A stretch of 64,000 nucleotides of DNA from Paraburkholderia bannensis (GCF_014200455.1 NZ_JACHBW010000001.1:248001-312000); one strand, 5' to 3'; positions 9,511 to 20,236 are shown, counted from the first letter of the stretch. The notes: generated from the letters alone by a model not told the origin. Program-made: numbers and translations.

Positions 9511-9534
9511 AAAAAGGGGCTATCGCCCCTTTTT
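9511..9534. terminator. Intrinsic terminator
   Basis: Perfect 10-bp inverted repeat AAAAAGGGGC / GCCCCTTTTT with a TATC loop, placed directly after the stop codon of the minus-strand hydrolase. Confidence 0.88.
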
Positions 9535-9566
9535 GCTGAAACGTACAACAGTCCTTCGTGAAAGCG

Positions 9567-11087
9567 TCAGAAGCGCGTCTCGCGCGCCGAACGCAGGAAG
9601 TTATCGAGCAACGGCGTGCAGTCGAGCAATTCGGGGCCGCCTGCGCGATGAAACTCCGGGTGCCATTGCACGCCGACGACGAACGGGGCACGCCGGTAAC
9701 GCACCGCTTCGATCAGGCCATCGCCCGCAGAAACCGCTTCGACGGTGAGATCGCGGCCAAGCGTCTTCACCGCCTGGTGATGGATCGAGTTGACGATGGC
9801 TTCGCGCCGCCCCGGGAACATGCTCGCCAGCGACGAGCCCTCCGGGAAAGTAATCGCGTGGCGGTGCTGGTCGTAATGCTCGCTAACGTGCACGCCGGCC
9901 GTCGGCACATCGCTGGCGATGTCCTGATACAGCGTGCCGCCAAACGCGACATTGATCAGCTGGCAACCGCGGCACACGCCAAGCACCGGCTTGCCCGATT
10001 CGACGAATTCGTGCAGCAGTTCCAGCTCGTACATGTCGCGCACGCGATCGCCGGGCCATTCCGGGCGCGGCGAGACTTCCGCATAAGTCTGCGGCGAGAC
10101 GTCGGCGCCACCCTGGAGCAGCAGACCGTCGAGATGCTTCGCGTAGTCGCGCAGGCGGATATTGCTCGGGTGCAGCATGCCCTGATGGCCGACCGTCGGA
10201 ATCATGAAGACGATCACGTCGCGCGACATGACCCAGTGCGCGATCGACTCCTCCAGGTACTGAAGCGTCTTGCCGCGCAGCCCTTGAGCGCCCGGTTCGG
10301 GGTGAAAGATGCGCGCCGATACGCCGATGCGCAACGTGCGTTGGGTGATGCGCTGGCCCGCGCGGTCGAACAGTTGGCGCGCGCGCGCCGCGATGATGCG
10401 TCCGAGCACCGACCAGGCGGAATCGCTCGGGCGCAGATAGCGCGGCGCTTCAGGCGGCAATGCGCCCGGCGGCGGCGGATTCTGCGCGGTGAAGTCAGGC
10501 GCCTGGCCGAAACCTGCGGGCGCGGCACCAGGACGCGTCGCGCCGCCCGTCTGCGGCGGCTTCGCCTGCGCGGCGGCTTCGGGCGCGGCGGGTTTTGCCT
10601 CGCTTGCGGTGGGCGCAGGCACGTCACGATCGGCATCGGCGGCGACTTCGATTGGCACCTGCGGTTTGCCGGCGCCAGTCGCTGCGGCTCTCGCCGCAGC
10701 TTCGGCCGCCTGGCGCTCGACGGCACGCCCGGCTTCCTCGCGGGCCTGTGCGGCTTCGGTTGCGGCAGCAGCGCCGGCAGATGCGACAGATGCGGCGGAA
10801 GGCGCAGCCTTTGAAGCTACCGGCTCCTCATCGATGCCGCCGCCGGAACTGTCGGCGCCTGCCGAGCCAGACGTCACGTTCGAGGCGCTATCCGGCGCGT
10901 CGGTCGACGCGCGCTGGGCGGACTCGCCGGAGCCAGTCGCCTGGCCAGCAGAGGGCGTTGAGGAAGCAGAAGAGGAAGGAGCAGTGCCGGAATCGGTGGA
11001 ATCGGTGGAACGGGTGGATTCACTGGATCCGGCGGGACGGCCTGCGCCGTCGGGAACCTCGGGGCGGTCGGTCTTGTTGTCGCTCAT
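9567..11087 (-). CDS. Gamma-glutamyl-GABA hydrolase-like class I glutamine amidotransferase (peptidase C26, PuuD-like) with disordered N-terminus
   Basis: 506 residues, about twice the usual 250-260 of PuuD. Residues 1-220 are low-complexity Ala/Ser/Pro/Thr/Glu with short repeats (STRSTDSTDS). The catalytic domain follows: LRIGVSARIFHPEPG, MIPTVG, GLLLQGGADVSPQTY, then the nucleophile elbow GVCRGCQLINVAFGGTLYQD (Cys about 370) and the His/Glu pair in VGVQWHPEFH (about 474). The domain should hydrolyse gamma-glutamyl amides such as gamma-glutamyl-GABA, but substrate specificity is inferred. No other putrescine genes are adjacent. The long head is probably a natural extension, because the ATG at 11087 is the only start that fits the high-GC3 frame. 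Confidence 0.85.
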   Translation of the reverse strand: MSDNKTDRPEVPDGAGRPAGSSESTRSTDSTDSGTAPSSSASSTPSAGQATGSGESAQRASTDAPDSASNVTSGSAGADSSGGGIDEEPVASKAAPSAASVASAGAAAATEAAQAREEAGRAVERQAAEAAARAAATGAGKPQVPIEVAADADRDVPAPTASEAKPAAPEAAAQAKPPQTGGATRPGAAPAGFGQAPDFTAQNPPPPGALPPEAPRYLRPSDSAWSVLGRIIAARARQLFDRAGQRITQRTLRIGVSARIFHPEPGAQGLRGKTLQYLEESIAHWVMSRDVIVFMIPTVGHQGMLHPSNIRLRDYAKHLDGLLLQGGADVSPQTYAEVSPRPEWPGDRVRDMYELELLHEFVESGKPVLGVCRGCQLINVAFGGTLYQDIASDVPTAGVHVSEHYDQHRHAITFPEGSSLASMFPGRREAIVNSIHHQAVKTLGRDLTVEAVSAGDGLIEAVRYRRAPFVVGVQWHPEFHRAGGPELLDCTPLLDNFLRSARETRF

Positions 11088-11242
11088 GACGTGGGGTCGG
11101 GGCGCGCTACATCGTTGCAGGGCGCAAACGGATGAACAGGGTTTCGATTATGCGTCCCACTGCATAAGGCCGCCACCCATTTGCACAATTGCTCACATTC
11201 CGTCACATTGGCCGCGCCCGCGGGCCGCCGCCCCGTTTGGCC

Positions 11243-13012
11243 TCAATGCGGGTCCTGACGCTCGTCGAAAGTCTCGCGCAGCGCGATCTGCATGCTCGCG
11301 TGGATCTTCACGCACCAGCGCCAGAACAGCATCGTGAGCAGCGCCGCGCACACCAGTACGCCAATCAGAAAGCCCGTCGGCGGCAGGATCGTGCCCGAGA
11401 GTGCCGCCACCAGCACGAACACGCCGATCATCGACACAGCCGGCACCAGCTCGGCGATCGCATGGCGCAGCGCGCGCGTGAAGCGCCCGGCCTTCTCCGG
11501 CTGCACGCTCACCTCGGCGAGCAGCAGCGCAAGCGACTGGGTCTTGCGCCACACCGCCACGAGGAACGGCATGGCCAGCAGCAGCGCCGCGCTCCAGAGC
11601 ACCACGCGCTGGATGCGTTCATCGGGCGCCCAGCTGGCGATGAACGGGGACGCGAAGCGCGCGCCGTACGAGACGCCGATAAAGATCGCCGACACCAGCG
11701 CCAGATTCACCGCGATCTGCAACACGATGCGCCGCGTGAGCGAAAACAGCGTCGGGGCGCCCTCGCCTTGCGAGCGCGGCATCAGGCAGCGCAGCCACTG
11801 GCTGTACATGCCGAACACGTTCGACACCGCGGGCGGCATGGCGCGCGCGAGGCGCTGCGAGAGCGGATCGGCGAAACGGATCAGATAGGGCGTGGTGAGC
11901 GTGGTGATGGCCGACACCGTCACGGCGATCGGATACAGAAAGCTGCTGGTTACTTTGAGCGTGAGCCCGAGCGAGGCGATGATGAACGAGAACTCGCCGA
12001 TCTGCGACACCGTCATGCCCACGCGCATTGCCGTGCGGCCGTCGCGGCCCGCGAGGAAGGCGCCCAGACCGCACGACACCAGCTTGCCGAACACCACCGC
12101 CAGCGAAATCACCGCGATCGGCCAGGCGTAGTCGACCAGCACGAGCGGGTTGAGCATCAGGCCGATGGTCACGAAGAAGATCGCCGAAAACGCGTCGCGC
12201 AACGGCGCGACCAGATGCTCGATGCGTTCGAGATGGCGCGATTCGGCCATCACCGCGCCAATCAGAAACGCGCCCAGCGCGATCGAGTAATCGAGCTTGA
12301 CGACCAGCAGGCAAAACGCAAAGCAGAAGCCCAGCACCGACACCAGCAGCATCTCGTCGCTGCCCACGCGCGCCACATAGCCGATCACGCGCGGCACCAC
12401 CAGGATGCCCGCCAGCAGCGAAACCAGCATGAATAGCAGCAGCTTGCCGAGCGTGATGAGCGCAATGCCGGGCGACAGTTCGCCCGTTTGCGCGATGCCG
12501 CCGAGCAGCACCAGCATGGCGATGCCCAGGATGTCCTCGACGATCAGGATGCCGAACACGAGCTGCGCGAACGGTTCGCGCTTGACGCCCAGATCCGAGA
12601 GCGCCTTGACGATGATGGTGGTCGAGGAAATCGCGAGGATCGCGCCGAGGAACAGCGAATCCATCGCGGCCCAGCCAAACGCCCGGCCGATCTCGTAGCC
12701 GAGCCACAGCATCACCACGATTTCCGAAATGGCCGCGACGATCGCCGTCGCCCCCACCTGGAACAGCTTGCGCAGACTGAATTCAAGGCCGAGCGAGAAC
12801 ATCAGGAACACCACGCCCAGTTCGCCCATCGTCTGGATGGTCTGCTCGTCGTGGATCAGCTGGAACGGCGGCGTGTACGGCCCGATGATCACGCCCGCCG
12901 CGATATAGCCCAGCACCACCGGCTGCTTCAGGCGATGGAACAGCACGGTGACGATCCCGGCGATCGCCATCACGACTGCCAGATCCTGAATGAAGCCGAT
13001 TCCCTGGTGCAT
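11243..13012 (-). CDS. CPA2-family monovalent cation:proton antiporter (KefB-like membrane domain)
   Basis: 589 residues, almost entirely hydrophobic. N-terminal LVVMAIAGIVTVLFHRLKQP and VVLGYIAAGVIIGPYTPP are typical of CPA2 antiporters. The conserved core FGILIVEDILGIAMLVLLGG (about 173-192) carries the E-D pair expected for proton coupling. GMTVSQIGEFSFIIAS marks the late half of the transport domain. Classical KefB/KefC proteins end in a TrkA-N nucleotide-binding domain. Here no Rossmann motif is seen, and the C-terminal 170 residues instead hold extra hydrophobic stretches. It exchanges K+ or Na+ for H+ by family; the ion is not determinable. Confidence 0.87.
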   Translation of the reverse strand: MHQGIGFIQDLAVVMAIAGIVTVLFHRLKQPVVLGYIAAGVIIGPYTPPFQLIHDEQTIQTMGELGVVFLMFSLGLEFSLRKLFQVGATAIVAAISEIVVMLWLGYEIGRAFGWAAMDSLFLGAILAISSTTIIVKALSDLGVKREPFAQLVFGILIVEDILGIAMLVLLGGIAQTGELSPGIALITLGKLLLFMLVSLLAGILVVPRVIGYVARVGSDEMLLVSVLGFCFAFCLLVVKLDYSIALGAFLIGAVMAESRHLERIEHLVAPLRDAFSAIFFVTIGLMLNPLVLVDYAWPIAVISLAVVFGKLVSCGLGAFLAGRDGRTAMRVGMTVSQIGEFSFIIASLGLTLKVTSSFLYPIAVTVSAITTLTTPYLIRFADPLSQRLARAMPPAVSNVFGMYSQWLRCLMPRSQGEGAPTLFSLTRRIVLQIAVNLALVSAIFIGVSYGARFASPFIASWAPDERIQRVVLWSAALLLAMPFLVAVWRKTQSLALLLAEVSVQPEKAGRFTRALRHAIAELVPAVSMIGVFVLVAALSGTILPPTGFLIGVLVCAALLTMLFWRWCVKIHASMQIALRETFDERQDPH

Positions 13013-13202
13013 AAGCCCAATTCCTTACAAAATGCTATCGAATAGCTGAATGTTACCCGATGATCCCGCCGCGCCAAATCGTCCGTGCAACAAAAAGCCG
13101 CCGTTCTACAATGATGTGTCCCCTGCGGTGCGAAATGCGCGTTCCTCTGCCCGAGGACTACGCCGCGCCGCCGCCCGTTTTCACGAACCGCTCCCCGCTG
13201 CC

Positions 13203-14588
13203 ATGACCTCTAGCGCCGCCTCGATCCCCTTCCCGCCGCTCGCCCAACTGGCCGCCGATCTTGCTGCGGGCGCCACCACCAGCCGCGCGCTGGCCGAAAC
13301 CGCGCTCGAACGCATCGCCGATCCGGCGGGCCAGGGCGCGACCGTCTTCACGCACGTCGATGCCGAACGCGTGCGCGCTGCCGCCGACGCGCACGACCGT
13401 TTGCGCGCGAGCGGCACGGTGCTCTCGCCGCTCGCGGGCATTCCGGTATCGGTCAAGGATCTGTTCGATGTGCAGGGCGAAGTCACGCGCGCGGGCTCTA
13501 TGGCGCTCGCCAGCGCCGCCCCCGCCCGCGCCGACGCGTCCGTAGTCGCACGCCTGCGCCAGGCGGGCGCGGTGCTGGTGGGCCGCACCAATATGAGCGA
13601 GTTCGCGTTCTCGGGCCTTGGGCTCAATCCGCACTACGGCACGCCGCTTTCGCCGTGGCAGCGCGCTGTGAAGGGCGATCAGCGCGTCGCGGGCGGCTCG
13701 TCGTCGGGGGCGGCGGCTTCGGTCGCGGACGGCATGGCCGCCGTCGCGCTCGGCACCGATACCGGCGGCTCGATCCGCATTCCCGCCGCGTTCTGCGGCC
13801 TGACCGGCTTCAAGCCGACCGCCGCGCGCATCCCGAAGACGGGCGGCGTGCCGCTCTCCCCGACGCTCGATTCGTTCGGTCCGATCGGCATTACGGTGGC
13901 GTGCTGCGCGCTGCTCGACCGCCTCCTCGCGGGCCTTGCGCCGCAAGTGCCGGCGGCGCGCCATCTGGAAGGCGTGCGGATCGGCGTGCTGACGAATTAC
14001 GTGACCGACGGCGTTGACCCCGACGTGGCCGACACCATCGACACCGCGCTCAAACATCTCGACGCCGCGGGCGCAATCGTCAATGAAGTACGTTTTTCGG
14101 CATTCGAGCGCCTGGGTGGGATCAATCGCATCGGCTTTTCGTCGATGGAGGCTTATACGTGGCATCGCGCATTGATCGCCGAACATCGCGACCAGTACGA
14201 TCCGCGCGTGCTCGTGCGCATCCTCAAGGGCGAGCCCGCGAGCGCCGCCGATTATCTCGACCTCGTCGCCGCGCGCGCGGCCGTGATGGAGGAAGCGCAG
14301 GCGGCACTCTGGTCGCGCTTCGATGTCGTGATCGCGCCGACGGTGCCGATCGTCCCGCCCGCACTCGCCCCGCTCGCCGCCGATGACGATGTCTTCGCGC
14401 GCACCAACGCGCTCGTGCTGCGCAATCCCAGCGCCTTCAATTTCCTCGATGCCTGCGCGCTCTCGCTGCCGGTGCACCGGCACGGCGCGGCACCGGTCGG
14501 GCTGATGCTGGCCGCCGCCCCTTACGCCGACGACGCGCTGCTGGCGATCGGACGCGGCGTGGAGGCCGTGCTCGCGCCGCTGCGCTAG
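13203..14588 (+). CDS. Amidase-signature family hydrolase (AtzE/GatA-like)
   Basis: 461 residues from ATG 13203; an upstream in-frame extension lacks family similarity. The Ser-cisSer-Lys triad is visible: Lys in GIPVSVKDLFD (about 85), the cis-Ser in VAGGSSSGAAASVADG (about 166) and the nucleophile in ALGTDTGGSIRIPAAFCG (about 190). The family hydrolyses carbon-nitrogen amide bonds. AtzE-type members with this GKDLFD-like opening are common in Burkholderia as stand-alone amidases. It is not likely to be GatA, because no gatB or gatC is adjacent. It is divergent from the antiporter gene and lies 135 bases before dsbB. Confidence 0.85.
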   Translation: MTSSAASIPFPPLAQLAADLAAGATTSRALAETALERIADPAGQGATVFTHVDAERVRAAADAHDRLRASGTVLSPLAGIPVSVKDLFDVQGEVTRAGSMALASAAPARADASVVARLRQAGAVLVGRTNMSEFAFSGLGLNPHYGTPLSPWQRAVKGDQRVAGGSSSGAAASVADGMAAVALGTDTGGSIRIPAAFCGLTGFKPTAARIPKTGGVPLSPTLDSFGPIGITVACCALLDRLLAGLAPQVPAARHLEGVRIGVLTNYVTDGVDPDVADTIDTALKHLDAAGAIVNEVRFSAFERLGGINRIGFSSMEAYTWHRALIAEHRDQYDPRVLVRILKGEPASAADYLDLVAARAAVMEEAQAALWSRFDVVIAPTVPIVPPALAPLAADDDVFARTNALVLRNPSAFNFLDACALSLPVHRHGAAPVGLMLAAAPYADDALLAIGRGVEAVLAPLR

Positions 14589-14723
14589 GCAGTTGGCGCA
14601 GGCTGCGGGCGCTCGCTGTGCACTTTCTCGCGATGCCCGGCCTTCGCGCTAGAATCCGGGGCACGCCGTTGCAGCCGCCCCGCGAGTGCCGCTGCGCCTC
14701 CAACCCGAAGAAAACAAAACCAC

Positions 14724-15254
14724 ATGAACGACGATAACGCGCTATTGCGCCGCGAACGCAGCCTGCTGGTCCTTCTCGGCATCATCTGCCTCGCGCTGCT
14801 GGGCGGCGCGCTCTACATGCAGTACGCCGAACGCCAGGACCCATGCCCGCTGTGTATCCTGACGCGCTATTTCTTCATTCTGATCGCCGTTTTCGCGTTC
14901 CTTGGCGCGCGTTTCACGAGTTGGCGCGGCGTGCGCGCGCTCGAAGGGCTGATCGTGATTTCGGCGGTGGGCGGCATCGTCGCCTCCGCGAAACTCGCGT
15001 GGGTGCAGGCGTTCCCGAGCTTCAGCTGCGGCTTCGATACGCTGCAGCCCATTGTCGATGCCCTGCCGCCCGCGCACTGGCTGCCGGGCGTCTTCAAGGT
15101 TCAGGGTCTGTGCGAAACCACCTATCCGCCGATCCTCGGCCTTACGCTGCCGCTCTGGTCCGTGGTCGCGTTCGTCGTGGTGTTCGTTGCGGTACTGGCG
15201 AGTCTGTGGCGTAACCGTCGCCGTCAGGTGTCGTGGCCCGGCATTCGCCGTTAA
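14724..15254 (+). CDS. dsbB: Disulfide bond formation protein B
   Basis: 176 residues with four membrane helices. It reoxidises periplasmic DsbA and passes the electrons to ubiquinone. The first redox pair is CPLC at residues 41-44, the same spacing as in E. coli DsbB. The second pair is one Cys in [10 protein letters not shown] (about 102) and one in [11 protein letters not shown] (about 129) in the second periplasmic loop. The conserved Arg after the CPLC helix (ILTRYFF) is present. The C-terminal tail is basic and cytoplasmic. The short leader to the preceding amidase does not suggest a functional link. Confidence 0.95.
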   Translation: MNDDNALLRRERSLLVLLGIICLALLGGALYMQYAERQDPCPLCILTRYFFILIAVFAFLGARFTSWRGVRALEGLIVISAVGGIVASAKLAWVQAFPSFSCGFDTLQPIVDALPPAHWLPGVFKVQGLCETTYPPILGLTLPLWSVVAFVVVFVAVLASLWRNRRRQVSWPGIRR

Positions 15255-15754
15255 GCGCAGCCCGATTGCTCCAGCCCCGCTCCAGCGCCGCTCCATCAGC
15301 GAGCGGCGCCGCCCGCTCCCAGCCCGCCTCCTGCTCTCCCCCCGTTTTCCTGTAGTCTTTTTGCTTACGTGGGGCCGGATCAATCCATGGTCCGGTCATG
15401 GCCGCCGTCACATGACCTCCATTATTCGCAGGGAATAGTTTCCTGGCTCTGTCAGTGTTACATTCGCAACTGGATGGCGATCTACGTGCGCGAGGCCGGC
15501 TTGGGCTCGCCTTGGCTCCCCTGCGTAACGCGCGCCTGATCCGCAATGTCTCCTGGGTTTCACATGACAACGCAAACCATCCGATCCGTCCCTCGTGGCG
15601 TCGTGCATGACTTTCATGACGCGCCCATCGCAAGTCGCCAGCGCCTGGCGTTCGCGCCCATCCAGCCTCTGCCTGCCATCGACCAGCGCGTGCGCCCCGC
15701 GCGCAGCGTTGTGAGCGGCTGCGCCTTCCTGGCCGCCGCGTAGGAGAACCGCCG
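15255..15754. other. 500-base intergenic stretch before xdhC
   Basis: The first 100 bases are C-rich and pyrimidine-skewed. A 59-codon ORF beginning at ATG 15564 (MTTQTIRSVPRGV) ends at 15743, directly before the xdhC ribosome site. Its GC3 is only moderately raised and no motif is seen, so I do not call it a gene. The xdhC promoter must lie here, but no -35/-10 pair is convincing. Confidence 0.4.
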
Positions 15755-16870
15755 ATGCAAGCCTGGGTCACCGATCTTCAGCAACTGCTCGCGCATGGCG
15801 ACGCCGCCGTGCTCGTCACAGTGGCGCGTGCCGAGGGCTCGGTGCCGCGCGAGGCCGGCACGAAGATGATCGTCACGCGCGAATCCGCGCGTCACACCAT
15901 CGGCGGCGGCCATCTCGAATGGAAAGCCATTGAAATCGCGCGCCAGGTGCTGCGCGACGGCATGCGAATGTCGCACGCGAGGCGTCTGGAGCGCCTGTCG
16001 CTTGGTCCGAGCCTGGGCCAGTGCTGCGGCGGCGCGGTCGTACTCGCGTTCGAGCGACTCGATGTGGCCGATCTTGGCTGGCTTGCGACGCTGTCGCGCC
16101 GGCTCGCCGCAGGCGCGTCGACCGTTCGTAGCGTATCATTCCGCTCCTCGCGGAATGGGGCCGCTTCCAGCACGTCCAGCGATGCCGACGCGGGAGCCGT
16201 CATGCTCTCGGAACCGGAGCCGGGCGTCGAATCTCCCGACTGCCTGCTCTGGGAGATTGGCAGCGACGGCGTCGCAGGTACGACCGGCGGCGATGCCACG
16301 CTGCTGCTCACCGAAACCATCGCGCCAAACGATTTTCCCGTCGTGCTGTTCGGCGCGGGGCATGTGAGCGCGGCGCTGGTGCGCGTGCTCGGCACCTTGC
16401 CCTGCCGGGTGCGCTGGGTCGACGGGCGCGACGCCGCGTTTCCCTCGCCGGTCGAATTCGCCGCGCTCGGTGCGTCCAATGTCGCAATCGACGCCAGCGA
16501 TGCGCCCGACGAGGCCGTCGAAGCCGCGCCGCCAGGCAGCAGCTTCATCGTGATGACGCACGATCACGCCCACGATCTCGATCTCGCCGAACGCATCCTG
16601 CGCCGCGGCGACTTCGTGTTCTTCGGCATGATCGGCTCGCTCAGCAAGCGCCAGCAATTCGAGCACCGGCTCGCCGCGCGCGGCATCGACCCGATGCAGA
16701 TCGCGCGCATGAACTGCCCGCTCGGCGTGGACGGCATCGTCGACAAGTCGCCCGAGGTGATCGCGATTTCGGCCGCCGCCCAGTTGCTGCAGGCGGTCGA
16801 GGCCGCGAGCGTCAACGCACAGGCGCATGCCCATGGGCATGCGTCAACCGCCCTGCCCCATTGCGCGTGA
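15755..16870 (+). CDS. xdhC: XdhC-type molybdenum cofactor insertion/sulfuration factor for xanthine dehydrogenase
   Basis: 371 residues, start chosen because AGGAGA lies six bases upstream. The N-terminal XdhC/CoxI domain has VLVTVARAEGSVPREAGTKM and TIGGGHLEWKAIE. The central Rossmann part has PVVLFGAGHVSAALVRVLG (about 195-213), and FFGMIGSLSKRQQFEHRLA is a diagnostic XdhC block. XdhC binds Mo-cofactor, supports its sulfuration and delivers it to XdhB. No xdhA or xdhB is in the window upstream or downstream. The two genes that follow make hypoxanthine and xanthine, the substrates of the enzyme that XdhC matures, so a purine-degradation cluster is the best reading. Confidence 0.92.
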   Translation: MQAWVTDLQQLLAHGDAAVLVTVARAEGSVPREAGTKMIVTRESARHTIGGGHLEWKAIEIARQVLRDGMRMSHARRLERLSLGPSLGQCCGGAVVLAFERLDVADLGWLATLSRRLAAGASTVRSVSFRSSRNGAASSTSSDADAGAVMLSEPEPGVESPDCLLWEIGSDGVAGTTGGDATLLLTETIAPNDFPVVLFGAGHVSAALVRVLGTLPCRVRWVDGRDAAFPSPVEFAALGASNVAIDASDAPDEAVEAAPPGSSFIVMTHDHAHDLDLAERILRRGDFVFFGMIGSLSKRQQFEHRLAARGIDPMQIARMNCPLGVDGIVDKSPEVIAISAAAQLLQAVEAASVNAQAHAHGHASTALPHCA

Positions 16871-16882
16871 TGTCACCCATAG

Positions 16883-17938
<1,056 letters not shown>

Positions 17939-18128
17939 TACGCGCAGGACGTTTTAGCCCGGGCTTTCCCCCATTACGGTCCCACGCGCATGCGTCGGGC
18001 CGGGGGATCGCTCGCGCCCAATTTTTGCGCGCCGCGTTTTCGGGAGCGGCGCGTGCAGCGCGCGCCAGCCATCAGGCGCGTGAGCATCCTGCGCCTGCAT
18101 ACCTGAAAATTTTGGAGACGATGTTCCC

Positions 18129-19430
18129 ATGACTCAATCGGCTTTTCGCGCACAACTCCTGACGTTTAACGGCGACCCCGCGCAGTCGCCCGATGCGGCC
18201 CGGTTCTTCGATGACGGCGTCGTGATCGTCGAGGATGGCCGCGTCAGCGCGAGCGGCGCCTGGTCGGCGCTCAAGGACCGCTTGCACGAAGGCGCGCTGG
18301 TGCACGACCTACGCGACAAGCTGATCGTGCCGGGCTTCATCGATACGCACATCCACTACCCGCAGACCGACATGATCGCGTCGCCCGCGCCGGGACTGCT
18401 GCCGTGGCTCGAAACCTATACGTTCCCGACCGAGCGCGGCTTCGAAAACGAGGCACTCGCGCAGGACACGGCAAACTTTTTCGTCGACGAACTGCTCAAG
18501 AGCGGCACCACCACGGCGCTGGTCTACTGCACCGTGCACAAGCAATCCGCCGATGCGCTCTTCACGGCGAGCGAGGCGAAAAATCTGCGCATGGTCGCAG
18601 GCAAGGTGCTGATGGACCGCCACTGCCCCGAGTTCCTGCGCGACACAGCGCAGAGCGGCTACGACGACAGCGCCGAGCTGATCGGCCGCTGGCACAACAA
18701 GGGCCGCCAGATGTACGCGCTCACGCCGCGTTTCGCGCCCACCTCGACCGAGGCGCAGCTCGAAGCCTGCGAGGCGCTCGCCAGGGCGCACGGCGACATC
18801 TTCATCCAGAGCCACGTCGCTGAAAATCTCGACGAGGTGAAGTGGGTCAAGGAACTGTTCCCGCGCCAGCGCAGCTATCTGGACGTCTACGATCACTACG
18901 GACTCCTGCGTCGTCGCGCGGTGTACGGCCACTGCATCTGGCTCGACGAGGAAGACCGCCAGCGCATGGCGCAAACCGGCGCCGTCGCGGCGCACTGCCC
19001 GACCTCGAACCTGTTCCTTGGCAGCGGCCTGTTCGACTTCGACAAGGCCAGCGAGTCGCAGATGCCCGTGACGCTCGCCACCGACGTGGGCGGGGGCACC
19101 TCGTTCTCGATGCTGCAAACGATGAACGAGGCGCACAAGGTCGCGCGCATGGGCGGCCATCACCTGACGGCTACGCGCATGTTCTGGCTCGCGACGGCGG
19201 GCGCCGCGCAGGCGCTCGATCTCGCCGACAAGATCGGCACCCTCGCGCCGCAATCGGAAGCCGACTTCGTCGTGCTCGACCCGAAGGCCACGCCGCTGCT
19301 GGCGCGCCGCACTGCGCGCGCGGAATCGCTCGAAGAACTGCTGTTCGCATTCGCCCTGCTCGGCGACGATCGCGCCGTGTTCGAGACCTATGCGGCGGGT
19401 GCGCGCGTGCATAGCCGCGAAGCGGCTTAA
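18129..19430 (+). CDS. guaD: Guanine deaminase
   Basis: 433 residues, amidohydrolase superfamily with one zinc. It converts guanine to xanthine and ammonia. Motifs in order: VPGFIDTHIHYPQTDMIASP (metal His pair, about 76/78), LLKSGTTTALVYCTVH, MDRHCPEFLRD, YALTPRFAPTST, IQSHVAENLDEVKWVKELFP, YGHCIWL, AAHCPTSNLFLGSG and LATDVGGGTSFSMLQ (metal Asp). All are typical of bacterial GuaD. GGAG precedes the ATG at 18129. A strong terminator closes the xdhC-adenine deaminase-guaD group, although the 190-base gap before guaD may hold its own promoter. Confidence 0.95.
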   Translation: MTQSAFRAQLLTFNGDPAQSPDAARFFDDGVVIVEDGRVSASGAWSALKDRLHEGALVHDLRDKLIVPGFIDTHIHYPQTDMIASPAPGLLPWLETYTFPTERGFENEALAQDTANFFVDELLKSGTTTALVYCTVHKQSADALFTASEAKNLRMVAGKVLMDRHCPEFLRDTAQSGYDDSAELIGRWHNKGRQMYALTPRFAPTSTEAQLEACEALARAHGDIFIQSHVAENLDEVKWVKELFPRQRSYLDVYDHYGLLRRRAVYGHCIWLDEEDRQRMAQTGAVAAHCPTSNLFLGSGLFDFDKASESQMPVTLATDVGGGTSFSMLQTMNEAHKVARMGGHHLTATRMFWLATAGAAQALDLADKIGTLAPQSEADFVVLDPKATPLLARRTARAESLEELLFAFALLGDDRAVFETYAAGARVHSREAA

Positions 19431-19473
19431 GAACGCGCCAGAAACACGCGCCAGAAACGCTCGGCTCAAAAGC

Positions 19474-19509
19474 AAAGCGCGCCGGACCGCTTGGTCCGGC
19501 GCGCTTTTT
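19474..19509. terminator. Strong bidirectional terminator after guaD
   Basis: Perfect 15-bp stem AAAGCGCGCCGGACC / GGTCCGGCGCGCTTT with loop GCTT and a run of T. It serves guaD and the convergent lipoprotein gene. Confidence 0.92.
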
Positions 19510-19525
19510 GTCGCCAGGTTGCCGC

Positions 19526-20236
19526 TTATTTTGCAGGCGCGGCGGCGGCAGACGGCGGCATCGGCGCGGCCGGTGCCGCAGGTGCCGCAGGTGCAAAACC
19601 CGGCGCTTCATTCGACGCCCCGCCGTTCTTGTCGAGCGGCAGTTTCACCTGCGTCACCGTGCCGTTCTGCAACGGGAAATTGGCCAGTGCGCTGCGCACC
19701 AGATAAGGCATCACGCGCACGAGCGAAGGATCGTCGCCCGAGGCACGCGCGGAGACGTTATAGAGTTCCTTGCCGGAGGCTTTGTCCGTGATGCGGATCG
19801 CAAGCACGTGCGAATAGACCGGATAGCTCTGGTTCACATAGGCCGGGCCGTACGGACCCCACGGGCCCCACGGATTGAACGGCCCCCAGTAAGGGCTCGG
19901 CCACGGGTTGTAGAACACGGGCTGGGCGACCGTCACCGTGTCCATGCGGCTGCCATAGGCAAGACCCACGAGATAGTGAGCCTTCGCATCGGGCACCTGA
20001 TGGAACGCCTGGGTCGAAAGGCCATCGGCGACCAGGTTTTCGTAGGTCGATTGTTCGATGCTGTGCTGCTGGTCGGGGTTGCGCGTGAACGCATAGGTGC
20101 GCGTGGCGTCGCTGCCGCCGTCCCACGCAGAGAACGCCGTCACCTGGCTGGTCACGTAGGTAGTGCAGCCGGACAGCGTCACGGCAAGCGCGGCCAGCAT
20201 CAGCAGGGCGCGGCGGGTCCATCGGTCGGGCATCAT
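19526..20236 (-). CDS. DUF4136-type lipoprotein
   Basis: 236 residues. The signal sequence ends in VTLSGCTTYVTSQVTAF, a clear lipobox with Cys about 27. The DUF4136 pattern FSAWDGG..ATRTYAFTR follows, and later a striking aromatic/Pro/Gly segment FYNPWPSPYWGPFNPWGPWG (about 127-146). The end is an Ala/Pro-rich tail. It is probably anchored in the outer membrane. The start ATG ATG at 20236/20233 is supported by AAGAGAAG just upstream. Function is unknown for the family. Confidence 0.82.
   Translation of the reverse strand: MMPDRWTRRALLMLAALAVTLSGCTTYVTSQVTAFSAWDGGSDATRTYAFTRNPDQQHSIEQSTYENLVADGLSTQAFHQVPDAKAHYLVGLAYGSRMDTVTVAQPVFYNPWPSPYWGPFNPWGPWGPYGPAYVNQSYPVYSHVLAIRITDKASGKELYNVSARASGDDPSLVRVMPYLVRSALANFPLQNGTVTQVKLPLDKNGGASNEAPGFAPAAPAAPAAPMPPSAAAAPAK

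Noticed and set aside
9558..10814. Long plus-strand ORF opposite the PuuD-like gene
   Set aside because: Antisense shadow of a high-GC gene; the minus strand carries the catalytic Cys, His and Glu blocks.
15564..15743. 59-codon ORF directly before xdhC
   Set aside because: Moderate GC3, no ribosome site of its own and no motif. Mentioned only in the intergenic entry.
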